The notes: generated by a model not told the origin, from the letters alone. 64,000 nucleotides of DNA from Bosea sp. ANAM02 (GCF_011764485.1 NZ_AP022848.1:4244001-4308000); one strand, 5' to 3'. Shown: positions 34,172-42,391, numbered from the stretch's first letter. Numbers and translations: made by a program.

Positions 34172-35715
34172 GCACCGCACTGCTGCCTGCCATCGTCTTC
34201 CTCTCCGCCGCGTCCTGCCTGGCGGTCGAACTCGCGATCGTGCGGCTCGCCGCTCCGCATGTCGGGCAGTCGCTATTGCCATGGACGGCCGCGATCACGA
34301 CCGTGCTGCTCGGGCTCACGCTCGGACATGTCCTCGGTGGCCGGGCCGGCGGACGGGAAGCGCGGCCCGAACGGCTGCGGCAGGTCCTGGCCATGGCCTG
34401 CCTGTGGGCGGGCGGCAGCACGATGGCGATGCCCGCGCTGGTCTCGCCGATCGCGCGGGCGCTCGCCGCCGAGGACGGCGCGGGCTACGCCGTCGGCTTG
34501 ATCGCCCTGTGCCTGCCGCCCAGCCTCGCGGCCGGTTTCGTGACGCCGCTGGCGCTGCGCCTGCAACTGGCGCAAGGCCTGCCGGATATCGGCCGGCCCG
34601 TGGCGGCGGTCTACGCCGCCTCGGCCGCCGGCAGCGTCGCCGGGACCGCCGCGGCCGGCTTCTGGCTGCTGGAGCCTATCGGCGCCGCCGGACTCGCCGC
34701 TACCGCGGCTGTGGCCTGGACCGCGATCGGGCTGGCCTTCATGCCGTGGCGCAGGAGCCGGCACTCCGCCCTGCTCCACGCCGTCCTACCCCTATTCGTC
34801 GGCCTGGCGATTGCCCTGGCGGGCGAAGGCAGCCCCTGCACGGTCGAGTCCCGCTATACCTGCATCCGCTATCTCGATACCCCGTCGCCCCAAGGCACGC
34901 GCCTGCGCTTCATGATCCTCGACGAGGGCGTCCACAGCGCCAGCGACCTCGACGCTCCCCGCGCGCTCCATCTCGGCTACGCCGCCCTGTCGGATCGCCT
35001 CGCCGCAGCCGCCTTCTCGGGCGCGGCGGAGCCAAGCGCCCTCGTCATCGGCGGCGGCGGCGCGACATTGCCGCGCGCCTGGGCGAACGGCTCCCGGCCT
35101 GTCTCGGTCGTGGTCGCGGAACTCGACCCCGTCGTCGCGGCGGAAGCGGCGACGCGGATGGCGGCCGCCGGTCCACGCTTGCGAACCGTGATCGGAGACG
35201 GTCGGAACGTCCTGCGCAGCCAGGCTCCCGTGCCGACGCATGACGTCGTCCTGATGGACGCCTATCGCACGCGCACCGTTCCCCCGCATCTCGTGACGCA
35301 GGAATTCGGAGCGCTGGTCCATGCCCGGCTCAACGAGACCGGCGTCTTCCTGTCGAACGTGATCGACCGGGGCGATACGCTCCTGCTGGCGCGCAGCCTC
35401 GCCAGGACGCTCTCCCGAGACTATGCCGCCGTCGATATCTGGCTGGCCGAAGGGGCCGCGGCGGAACGGACGACCAACGCCGTCGTCGCCGCCTGGAAGA
35501 AGGCCGATTCGGCGCTGCGCCCGGACCGGATCACGGTTCCCGTCAGCATCATGGCGGCCGGCGAGGCGCCGTCGCCCGCCCATGTGACGTGGCGGCGCCT
35601 TGCTGCCGGACCCGTCTCGGCCGCACGATGGGGCCGGTGCGCGACAATACTGACCGACGATCACGCGCCGGTCGACAGGCTCCTTGACGGGCGCGCCTTC
35701 TGCAACCCGGAGTGA
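34168..35715 (+). CDS. Membrane-fused spermidine synthase-like protein (SpeE-like)
   Basis: A 515-residue protein. Residues 1-215 contain about seven membrane segments, and residues 230-500 form a spermidine-synthase/methyltransferase Rossmann domain. The nucleotide loop is VIGGGGATLPRA near residue 293, the acidic VVVAELDPVV follows, then GDGRNVLRS, and the position of the catalytic Asp is D364 in VLMDAYRTRTVPPHL. The second Asp of the classical DxxD motif is missing, as in other membrane-fused SpeE homologues whose chemistry is unproven. It should be anchored in the inner membrane with the catalytic domain in the cytoplasm. Genomic position beside a RiPP precursor suggests possible involvement in peptide or cell-surface modification; that is inference. 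Confidence 0.75.
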   Translation: MSTALLPAIVFLSAASCLAVELAIVRLAAPHVGQSLLPWTAAITTVLLGLTLGHVLGGRAGGREARPERLRQVLAMACLWAGGSTMAMPALVSPIARALAAEDGAGYAVGLIALCLPPSLAAGFVTPLALRLQLAQGLPDIGRPVAAVYAASAAGSVAGTAAAGFWLLEPIGAAGLAATAAVAWTAIGLAFMPWRRSRHSALLHAVLPLFVGLAIALAGEGSPCTVESRYTCIRYLDTPSPQGTRLRFMILDEGVHSASDLDAPRALHLGYAALSDRLAAAAFSGAAEPSALVIGGGGATLPRAWANGSRPVSVVVAELDPVVAAEAATRMAAAGPRLRTVIGDGRNVLRSQAPVPTHDVVLMDAYRTRTVPPHLVTQEFGALVHARLNETGVFLSNVIDRGDTLLLARSLARTLSRDYAAVDIWLAEGAAAERTTNAVVAAWKKADSALRPDRITVPVSIMAAGEAPSPAHVTWRRLAAGPVSAARWGRCATILTDDHAPVDRLLDGRAFCNPE

Positions 35716-35720
35716 CGGCC

Positions 35721-36086
35721 ATGAACGACCACCGGCCCCGATCCGGGAACAACGATGCGATCGTGATGACGCCGCTGGCGACGTTCAGCGGTCTGCGACG
35801 GTTTCCGCTCATCGCGCTCAGCCATAACAGTCTTTTCCCCAGCCTCGTCATCGGACCGCAGGCCGTCACGATCCGCGTGCTGCGGCGGCATGTGCTCGCC
35901 TATGACGACCTCATGCCCGTCCGCCTGAGCCGGCGCCTCGGCCACCGATTGACCTTCGCGCCGCGGCAGGGCTGGCGCGACTTCACCGCGAGCTTCGCCA
36001 GCCGGGAGGAGGCCGCGAAAGCCCTTGCCGCGCTCGTCGACTTCGGCGCGCCGGTCGACGGCGATTCCCTCGCGCTCATCGCCTGA
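35721..36086 (+). CDS. Small protein of unknown function upstream of the graspetide precursor
   Basis: A 121-residue soluble, basic protein. The N-terminus is polar (MNDHRPRSGNN); the rest alternates short hydrophobic strands and charged segments (FPLIALSHNSLFPSLVIG, VTIRVLRRHVLAYDDL, RLTFAPRQGWRDFTASF), ending in a helix (SREEAAKALAALVDFG). The strand-rich pattern with a final helix is reminiscent of PH-like domains, but I do not recognise the family. A GTG at 35712 would overlap the preceding stop; ATG 35721 is used. It sits between the SpeE-like gene and the precursor in the same orientation, so it may be an accessory protein of that locus. Confidence 0.55.
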   Translation: MNDHRPRSGNNDAIVMTPLATFSGLRRFPLIALSHNSLFPSLVIGPQAVTIRVLRRHVLAYDDLMPVRLSRRLGHRLTFAPRQGWRDFTASFASREEAAKALAALVDFGAPVDGDSLALIA

Positions 36087-36117
36087 ACCGCGGCTGCAGG
36101 CCCCGCGAATGGGGGGA

Positions 36118-36169
36118 TTACCGTAGCGTCAGGGCCTCCCATAGTGACCGGGCGCCCGATCGCGGGCGC
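36118..36169 (+). promoter_or_regulatory. Predicted promoter and 5' stem-loop for the graspetide precursor
   Basis: TTACCG (36118-36123) and CATAGT (36140-36145) lie 16 bp apart and could form a weak sigma70-type promoter. A start site about 7 bp downstream would put a perfect hairpin GCGCCCG-ATCG-CGGGCGC (36152-36169) at the very 5' end of the transcript, 19 bp before the ATG at 36189. Such 5' stem-loops stabilise mRNA. The promoter call is speculative; the hairpin is seen directly. Confidence 0.35.
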
Positions 36170-36188
36170 TTATCGCAAAGGGTCGCCC

Positions 36189-36419
36189 ATGCAGATTCAA
36201 GCTCAACCTGCCAGCACGCCGCTGCCTTTCGTCCTTGCCAATTCCAAGCCCTACGCCCTCGAGCAGTACGAAGACGGCGAGCTCGGCTATTACGACGCGG
36301 AGACGCAGACCTGGCGCGGCACGGTGCTGTTCCACAAGTCGTCGACCTCGCGGAACGTGACCTCGACCTCGGGCCGCACCTCCGATTCGGACCTGTCCTC
36401 GGACGTCCTCGGCAACTGA
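36189..36419 (+). CDS. Graspetide (omega-ester RiPP) precursor peptide
   Basis: A 76-residue peptide. A leader-like part (residues 1-50) contains PLPFVLANSKPYALE (12-25) and GYYDAETQTWRG (33-44); the tail (51-76) is almost entirely Ser, Thr, Asp, Gly and Asn, ending GRTSDSDLSSDVLGN. Donor hydroxyls (S51, S52, T53, S54, T58, S59, T60, S61, T64, S65) precede three acidic residues D66, D68 and D72, as expected for ATP-grasp ligases that join Ser/Thr or Lys side chains to Asp/Glu. The leader YDxETQ-like segment recalls leader motifs of other ATP-grasp-modified peptides. The ligase gene is 74 bp downstream. ATG 36189 is preferred over an in-frame GTG at 36144, which lies in the promoter region. 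Confidence 0.8.
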   Translation: MQIQAQPASTPLPFVLANSKPYALEQYEDGELGYYDAETQTWRGTVLFHKSSTSRNVTSTSGRTSDSDLSSDVLGN

Positions 36420-36442
36420 GCCGCACCAGCGCCGAACAACGC

Positions 36443-36466
36443 GCGGGACCGGCCTTCCGGCCCCGC
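36443..36466 (+). terminator. Hairpin between precursor and ligase genes (partial terminator or attenuator)
   Basis: GCGGG (36443-36447) pairs with CCCGC (36462-36466) and CCGG (36449-36452) with CCGG (36457-36460) around a CCTT loop, with one A-C mismatch. No T-tract follows. Placed just after the precursor stop, it would let the short precursor mRNA accumulate above the ligase mRNA, as is common in RiPP operons. Confidence 0.5.
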
Positions 36467-36493
36467 CCCCATCCCTCGCCGCCGCAACTGCCG

Positions 36494-37483
36494 ATGCCAG
36501 CAGCCCAGACCCCTCCGACAGTCCTGATGATCTCCACGAAGCTCGACCCGCATGTCGATGCGGTACTGGCGATCCTGGAGAAACGGGGCGTGCCGTGCTT
36601 CCGCCTCAACACCGATCATTTCCACGAGGAATACCGCGTGGCGATGGCGGACGGCATCGATGGCACGATCCGCATCGCCGACCGCTGGGGCCGCTCCTGC
36701 GTCTTCCCGCAGGGCCTGCGCGCGGTCTGGATGCGCAAGCCGGAGCCGTCGCTGCCGCCGCCCGGCATCGAGGACGAGGGCATCGTCGACTATGTCAGGG
36801 ACGAGATGCGCGAGTTCATGGGCTTCCTGCCGATGGACGGGCGCGTGCCGTGGATCAACAATCCCGACGAGAACCGGCGCCACCAGCGCAAGTTCCCGCA
36901 ATTGCGGCTGGCGCAGAGCCTCGGCCTGCGCGTGCCGCGCTCGATCATCACCAACGACCCGGAAGCGGCGGAAGCCTTCTTCGCGACCTGCCCGGGCGGG
37001 GTGATCTGCAAGCCGATGCTGATGGGCAGCCACTATATCGAGGGTGCCCATCACGTCGCCTATACGCGCCGCGTCCCGCCCGGCGAATTCGCCGTGCTGA
37101 AGGCCTCGATCGCGCTCTGCCCGACCTATCTGCAGGAGGCGATCGAGAAGGACCACGAATTGCGCGTCACCATCATCGGCGAGCGCCTGTTCAACTGTCG
37201 GATCGACAGCCAGGGCGTCGCAGGGGCCGAGCAGGACTGGCGCGCGGTCGACACGATCAAGCTGCCGCACCGGATCGAGCCGTTGCGGCCGGATGTCGAC
37301 CAGGCGCTGAGGGCCTATCTCAGGCAATGCGGCCTGCGCTTCGGCGCCTTCGACCTGATCGTCACGCCCGAAGGCGAGCATGTCTTCCTGGAGCTCAATC
37401 CCAACGGCCAGTGGTACTGGGTCGAGCTCGCGACGGGCGCACCGATGGCCGAGGCGATGGCGGACCTGCTCGAGGCGCCGTGA
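36494..37483 (+). CDS. Graspetide synthetase, ATP-grasp ligase (MvdD/MvdC-like)
   Basis: A 329-residue ATP-grasp ligase. The N-terminal pre-ATP domain includes VLMISTKLDPHVDAVL and AVWMRKPEP (V78-P83 region), matching the WxRxP motif of MvdD-type enzymes. The ATP-grasp core has a nucleotide-lysine region VICKPMLMGSHY near residue 170, QEAIEKDHELRVTIIG near 215, and the metal-binding ELNPNGQW (E300-W307), the hallmark of omega-ester/omega-amide peptide ligases. Length is normal for the family. It should bind the leader of the 76-residue precursor and form side-chain macrolactones between Ser/Thr and Asp residues using ATP. Its stop overlaps the GTG start of the ABC gene (GTGA), so ligase and exporter are coupled. 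Confidence 0.88.
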   Translation: MPAAQTPPTVLMISTKLDPHVDAVLAILEKRGVPCFRLNTDHFHEEYRVAMADGIDGTIRIADRWGRSCVFPQGLRAVWMRKPEPSLPPPGIEDEGIVDYVRDEMREFMGFLPMDGRVPWINNPDENRRHQRKFPQLRLAQSLGLRVPRSIITNDPEAAEAFFATCPGGVICKPMLMGSHYIEGAHHVAYTRRVPPGEFAVLKASIALCPTYLQEAIEKDHELRVTIIGERLFNCRIDSQGVAGAEQDWRAVDTIKLPHRIEPLRPDVDQALRAYLRQCGLRFGAFDLIVTPEGEHVFLELNPNGQWYWVELATGAPMAEAMADLLEAP

Positions 37484-39204
37484 CGCACCGGCCGCCCCCG
37501 GCCCTGCTCGCCGCCCTGCTGGGCGAGGCACCCGCCTCGGAGCGAGCGGGCGTACTCGGTCTGCTCGCGCGCATGCTCTGGCGGCAGCGGCGGCGGACGC
37601 TGCCGGCGCTCATCGTCGCGGCGGCCCTCAGCCTGATCGCCTTCGTTCCGCCCTGGCTGCTGGCGCGCTTGATCGACGATGGCTTCGCCGGGCGCGAAAC
37701 CGGGTTGATCGCCGGCATCGCCGGCCTGCTCCTCGCCATGGGCATCGTCGATGGCGGCCTCGCCTGTGCCCGCCGCCTGCTCGCGGCGCGGGCGGCGCTG
37801 GCGCTGCGCCGCGAGCTACTGCTCCCGGCCTTCGGCACGATGCTGCGGCTGCCGGCTGACAGTCCCCTCGCCGGGGAGCAGGGCGTGCTCGGCCAGAGCT
37901 TCGAGGAGGCCGACCGGCTGGCGCAGGGAGCCGGCGAGCGCCTGATCGAGTTCGCGCTCGGCTTCGGCATGGTCGCCGTGCTGCTCGGGGCGATGCTGGC
38001 GACCGATTGGCGGATCGGCCTGTCGGTGGGGGCGCTGGTCGCCACGCTCGCGGCTCTGCATGTCGCGGCCGCAGCGGCCCTGCGCCAGCGCGAAGCGAGC
38101 TGGTTCGAGGCGCGCAGCCGCTATTGGGCGCATCTGATCGAGGCCGTCGCCTATGTCGAGACGATCCGGCGCAACAATGCCCATGGCTTCGCCGAGGCGC
38201 GCTTCTCCGAACGGCTCGACGGCGACAATGCCGCGCATCTCGCGGTCATTCGGCTCTCGGCCCTGCTCGACGGCGCCGGCCGGATCGCGGGCGGCGCGAT
38301 CATCGCGACGGTGACGCTGCTGGCGGGCTGGCGGGTCGCGGCGGGCGAGGCCAGCATCGGCACCTTCGTCCTGCTGCTGTCGCTCGGCGGCGCCTTGACC
38401 GCGCCGGCGCTCACCCTGCTCAAGGTGGTTGACGACCTGCAGGCGGCGAGCGTGGCGGCAGCCCGGCTGCGTGCGCTGGCCCGGCCGCCGCACGAGGAGA
38501 TCGACACCTGGCCGGAATCAGCCGGCGCGGCTCCCGCCGGGCCGCTTGCCGTATCCGACCTGAGCTTTTCCTATGGCGCCGCGGACAGGCCGGTGATCGA
38601 GCGACTCTCGTTCACGCTGGCGCCGGGCGAAAGGCTGGGGCTGGTCGGCCGCAGCGGCATCGGCAAGAGCACGCTGGCGAACCTGCTGATCCGCGCCCGG
38701 AGCGGTGCGGGCGAGATCCGGCTCGGCGGCCGCACGGCGGTCGATATCCCGCTCGGGACCTGGCGCCGCCGCGTCGTGGTGGTGCCGCATGAGATCGACG
38801 TCTTCACCGGCAGCGTCGCCGAGAACATCGCCTTGCCGGCACCGCAGGCCGACCGCGCTGCGATCGTCGCGGCAGCGACCGCAGCGGGGCTCGACGGCGA
38901 CATCGGCCATCTGCCGGCCGGCTACGACACGCTGCTGGGTCAGGGAGGCGTCGAGCTCTCGGCCGGCCAGAAGCAGCGGCTCGGGCTGGCGCGGGCGATG
39001 CTCGCCAGACCGGACGTGCTGATCCTCGACGAAAGCACTTCGGCCCTCGATCTTGCGACGGAAAAGCAGGTTCTCGACGCTCTGCTGCAGTGGCATGCAG
39101 AGGCGGCCGTGATCGCCATCACCCATCGCGAGAGCGTGGCGGGGCGGATGGATCGCATCCTCCAGCTCGACGACCGGCTCGTCGCCGGCGAGGAAGCCGC
39201 CTGA
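37480..39204 (+). CDS. ABC exporter with fused membrane and ATPase domains (RiPP locus)
   Basis: A 574-residue half-transporter. The N-terminal membrane domain (about residues 30-320, six helices) is followed by the ATPase domain with Walker A GRSGIGKSTL near 390-398, signature LSAGQKQR near 493, Walker B VLILDEST near 513 and the H-loop ITHRES. There is no N-terminal C39 peptidase, so it would not cleave a leader; processing would need another protease. It probably exports the modified peptide as a homodimer, since the gene overlaps the ligase gene by 4 bp (GTG start at 37480). Related lipid exporters cannot be excluded on sequence alone, but context favours the peptide. Confidence 0.86.
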   Translation: MTHRPPPALLAALLGEAPASERAGVLGLLARMLWRQRRRTLPALIVAAALSLIAFVPPWLLARLIDDGFAGRETGLIAGIAGLLLAMGIVDGGLACARRLLAARAALALRRELLLPAFGTMLRLPADSPLAGEQGVLGQSFEEADRLAQGAGERLIEFALGFGMVAVLLGAMLATDWRIGLSVGALVATLAALHVAAAAALRQREASWFEARSRYWAHLIEAVAYVETIRRNNAHGFAEARFSERLDGDNAAHLAVIRLSALLDGAGRIAGGAIIATVTLLAGWRVAAGEASIGTFVLLLSLGGALTAPALTLLKVVDDLQAASVAAARLRALARPPHEEIDTWPESAGAAPAGPLAVSDLSFSYGAADRPVIERLSFTLAPGERLGLVGRSGIGKSTLANLLIRARSGAGEIRLGGRTAVDIPLGTWRRRVVVVPHEIDVFTGSVAENIALPAPQADRAAIVAAATAAGLDGDIGHLPAGYDTLLGQGGVELSAGQKQRLGLARAMLARPDVLILDESTSALDLATEKQVLDALLQWHAEAAVIAITHRESVAGRMDRILQLDDRLVAGEEAA

Positions 39205-39381
39205 CGCCGCGCAGTGCCGCTTCCATGGAGAGGCGCCAGATCGGGCTGCTTTCGCCATGACGTTGCGGCACAAGCGGTCGACAGCACCCGAGAACGCTGC
39301 AATGCTGTCCTGCGGCTCGCAACGAAGGGGCGTCACGAGGGCAATCCGCAGGGCGCCCGAACTGACGGCAAACGTCGAACG

Positions 39382-41595
39382 ATGGCTTTCTGGCTTCCGA
39401 GCCGCATCCTGCAGGCTGCGGTCATCATCTGCTTCACCGCGGTACTCGCCGTCCTGGCGCTCGCCCTGCGCCAGCCCTGGCTCGGATTGACGCTGGCGGG
39501 CGACACCTCCAACGATACGGTCCGGATCATCGCCGTAGCCCCCGATGGCCCCAGCCGTGACAAGGCGAAGCCCGGCCTGCTGGCCTCGATCGCTCCCGCC
39601 GGCGCCGCGAAGGCCGCGATCCGGCTCGACGCAACAGATGTCATCGAGGAGCCCGACGTCATCGCCAGCTACGAGGCCGTGCGTAGCTTCTTCGCCCGGC
39701 AGAGCGAGCTCGCATCGATCCTCGCCTCCGGAGAGGTCGACCTGCGCCTGGGCGGCGACGGCAATGACGGCGCGGCCGTGCAGGTCCGGACGGGATCGCG
39801 ACCGATCACGAGCCTGCCCTCGGCCTTCTGGGTTCAGCTCGTCACGGGTTCCGGCGCCCTGCTGATCGGCGCCTGGGTGCTCGCCCTGCGCCCGCGCGAT
39901 CCGCCGACGCAGCTCTTCGCCCTGTCGGGTGCGATGATCATGCTCTCGGCCTTCGCGGCGGCGATCTATTCCTCGCGGGAACTGGCGATCGACGGCGGCC
40001 TGTTTCGCCTGCTGAGTGGCCTCAACCATGTCGGTGCCGTCGGGTTCGGCGCCGTGATGATCTGCCTGTTCCTGATCTATCCGCGGAAGCTCGCACCCCG
40101 ATGGGTGCCCAAGCTCGTCTGCGGGCTCATCGCCATCTGGAGCTTGGCGAATCTCGGCCATGCACTGCCCAACCCGCAGATGGGCGCGCAACTGCCGACG
40201 ATGCTGGAGATGCTCGCCATCATCGTCCTGGTGATCGCCCAGCGCATCGCGGTGCGGAACGATGCACGCGGGCGGGCCGTGCTGCGCTGGCTCGGCCTGT
40301 CGGTGATCGTCGGTGCGCTGCCCTTCATCCTGCTGATCAGCAGTCCGGCCCTGTTCGATACGGCGCCGGTGCTGCAGCAAGGACATGCCTTCGGCTTCTT
40401 TCTGCTGATCTATACCGGTCTCGCCCTCGGCGTGTCGCGCTACCGCCTGTTCGATCTCGACGAGTGGGCCTTCCGCATCCTGTTCTATGCCGGCGGGCTG
40501 TTGCTGATGCTTGCGGCCGACGCCCTGCTGATCGTCCTGCTGCAACTGCAGCCGACGACATCGCTGGCCCTGTCGCTCCTCGCCGTCGGCTTCGCCTATC
40601 TGCCGCTGCGGACGCTGCTCTGGGAGCGGCTGGTCGAACGGCGCAATGTCGAGCGGCACGAACTGTTCGAGGCGGTGATCGACATCTCCTTCACCCCCTC
40701 GCCGGCGGAACGGTCGCGGCTCTGGCGCGCGCTGCTGACGCGCTTGTTCGAGCCGGTCGACCTCGCCGCGGTGGAAGATGCCGGCTCCGGTGTGGCGATC
40801 CGGCGCGACGGGCTCGATCTCGCCGTCCCCGCCATCGCGGACGCGCCGGCCCTGATACTCCGCTACGGCTGGAGCGGGCAGCGCCTGTTCGGCTCCCGCG
40901 ACGCCAAGCTCGCCGAACAGTTGGTCCGGATGATGCGCTATTCCGAGACCAGCCGCAGCGAGTTCGAGCGCGGACGGACGGAGGAGCGCCAGCGCATCGC
41001 CCGCGACCTGCATGACGATGTCGGCGCGCGCCTGCTATCCGGCTTGCACAAGAGCGAGACCGGCGACGTCCAGCGCGTGCTGCGCGACGCGCTTGCCGAT
41101 ATCCGATCGATCGTCGGCGGGCTCTCGGCAGAACGCCTGCCGCTCTCGCAGGTCCTCGCGGCACTGCGACACGAGACCGGCGACAGGCTCGACATGGCCG
41201 GTATCGAACTCGCCTGGCGCGCCGAGGACCAGGCAGGCACGGACATCCTGCTGGACTACCCGGTCTATCGCAGCCTGATCTCGCTGCATCGCGAGCTGGT
41301 CACGAATGTCATTCGCCATGCGAACGCCGGCTCCGTCGCGGTTTCGCTCGCCCTGAACGAGAACCTGCTCACGATGCAAGTCCAGGACGACGGGGTGGGC
41401 CTGCCGGCCTCGGTCGACGACGAGACCCGAAGCGGCCATGGGCTTCGCAGCACGAGGCGCCGGATCGCGGAACTCGGCGGCACGTTCGAGATCGCGCCGG
41501 CCCCGCGCGGCACCTGCATCCGTGTCGCGCTGCCGCTGCGGACGCCGGAGCATCACGCGCCGGAAACCAGCGCCAGCCCGGCCCGGTCCCCGTGA
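39382..41595 (+). CDS. Membrane sensor histidine kinase (HisKA_3 type) with PDZ-like region
   Basis: A 737-residue kinase. TM1 is at residues 9-28, followed by an extracytoplasmic region (about 30-150) whose QPWLGLTLAGD and VAPDGPSRDKAKPG pieces look like a PDZ fold. Then come about eight membrane helices (150-410), a cytoplasmic linker, the dimerisation/phosphoacceptor helix RQRIARDLHDDVGARL with His544, and the HATPase domain (N-box HRELVTNVIRHANA, G-box DDGVGLP, RSGHGLRSTRRRI). It should phosphorylate the LuxR-type regulator encoded 76 bp downstream. The gene follows the graspetide exporter by 177 bp; a link to that locus is possible but unproven. ATG 39382 is used because the upstream extension from 39214 is unlike the family. 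Confidence 0.85.
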   Translation: MAFWLPSRILQAAVIICFTAVLAVLALALRQPWLGLTLAGDTSNDTVRIIAVAPDGPSRDKAKPGLLASIAPAGAAKAAIRLDATDVIEEPDVIASYEAVRSFFARQSELASILASGEVDLRLGGDGNDGAAVQVRTGSRPITSLPSAFWVQLVTGSGALLIGAWVLALRPRDPPTQLFALSGAMIMLSAFAAAIYSSRELAIDGGLFRLLSGLNHVGAVGFGAVMICLFLIYPRKLAPRWVPKLVCGLIAIWSLANLGHALPNPQMGAQLPTMLEMLAIIVLVIAQRIAVRNDARGRAVLRWLGLSVIVGALPFILLISSPALFDTAPVLQQGHAFGFFLLIYTGLALGVSRYRLFDLDEWAFRILFYAGGLLLMLAADALLIVLLQLQPTTSLALSLLAVGFAYLPLRTLLWERLVERRNVERHELFEAVIDISFTPSPAERSRLWRALLTRLFEPVDLAAVEDAGSGVAIRRDGLDLAVPAIADAPALILRYGWSGQRLFGSRDAKLAEQLVRMMRYSETSRSEFERGRTEERQRIARDLHDDVGARLLSGLHKSETGDVQRVLRDALADIRSIVGGLSAERLPLSQVLAALRHETGDRLDMAGIELAWRAEDQAGTDILLDYPVYRSLISLHRELVTNVIRHANAGSVAVSLALNENLLTMQVQDDGVGLPASVDDETRSGHGLRSTRRRIAELGGTFEIAPAPRGTCIRVALPLRTPEHHAPETSASPARSP

Positions 41596-41671
41596 TCGCG
41601 GGGTCGCAGGCCGAACGAACGCTGCCTATCGTAGCCTACGACACAGCCCCCGCCGCACTGGCGCATTCCGG

Positions 41672-42364
41672 ATGATGGATATCCTCCCCTCACCGCGTCC
41701 CTCCCAGCGAATCGGCCTCGTCGTCGAGGACAGGCCCGATACGCGGCGCTGGCTCGCCGCCATGCTGAAGACCGCCTTTCCGGAGATCGCGGTGCGGGAA
41801 GCGTCCTCCCTGTCGGCTGCGCGCATCTGTCTTGGCGAGATGCGCGGGCAGCATGGTTCGGGCAAGCCGGACGATATCGCGCTCGTGGATATCGGGCTGC
41901 CGGACGGCTCGGGCATCGACCTGATCCGCGAGATCGTCGCCAGCCATCCGACCTTAAGCCCGATCGTGACGACGATCTACGACGACGACCAGCATCTTTA
42001 CGAGGCCATCGCCGCAGGCGCGCAGGGCTATCTGCTGAAGGACCAGCACGAGGAAACGATGGTGCGCTACCTGCACCGCATCGACATGGGCGAGCCGCCG
42101 CTCTCGCCATCGGTGGCGCAGCGCATCATGGCCCATTTCGCCCGCCGGCCGCCGGAGCCCCCCGCCGATCCGGTGGCGCTGACGCCGCGCGAGCAGGAGG
42201 TCCTGGCACTGATCGGAAAGGGCCTGCGCATCCCGGAGGCGGCCCGGGTGCTCGGCCTCACGCCACACACCGTGGCCGGCTATGTGAAGAGCATCTACCG
42301 CAAGCTCAACGTCTCGTCGCGCGCGGAAGCCGCCGTCGAGGCGATGCGGCGCGGGATCGTCTGA
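41672..42364 (+). CDS. LuxR/NarL-family response regulator
   Basis: A 230-residue two-domain regulator. The receiver domain has the acidic pocket VVEDRP near residue 18, phosphoacceptor Asp73 in LVDIGLPDGSG, and a conserved Lys in YLLKDQHEE. After a Pro-rich linker comes the LuxR-type DNA-binding domain LTPREQEVLALIGKGLRIPE near residue 165, with TPHTVAGYVKSIYRKLNVSS. It is the expected partner of the kinase upstream. Target genes are unknown. ATG 41672 directly precedes the receiver; upstream in-frame sequence overlaps the kinase gene and is not conserved. It ends 27 bp before the convergent opgG gene. Confidence 0.88.
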   Translation: MMDILPSPRPSQRIGLVVEDRPDTRRWLAAMLKTAFPEIAVREASSLSAARICLGEMRGQHGSGKPDDIALVDIGLPDGSGIDLIREIVASHPTLSPIVTTIYDDDQHLYEAIAAGAQGYLLKDQHEETMVRYLHRIDMGEPPLSPSVAQRIMAHFARRPPEPPADPVALTPREQEVLALIGKGLRIPEAARVLGLTPHTVAGYVKSIYRKLNVSSRAEAAVEAMRRGIV

Positions 42365-42391
42365 TCCCGCCTCCGCCGGCTCTGCGATGCC

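Noticed and set aside
36144-36188. Longer graspetide precursor from GTG 36144
   Set aside because: The added 15 residues are encoded over a predicted -10 box and the 5' hairpin; ATG 36189 gives a leader of ordinary length.
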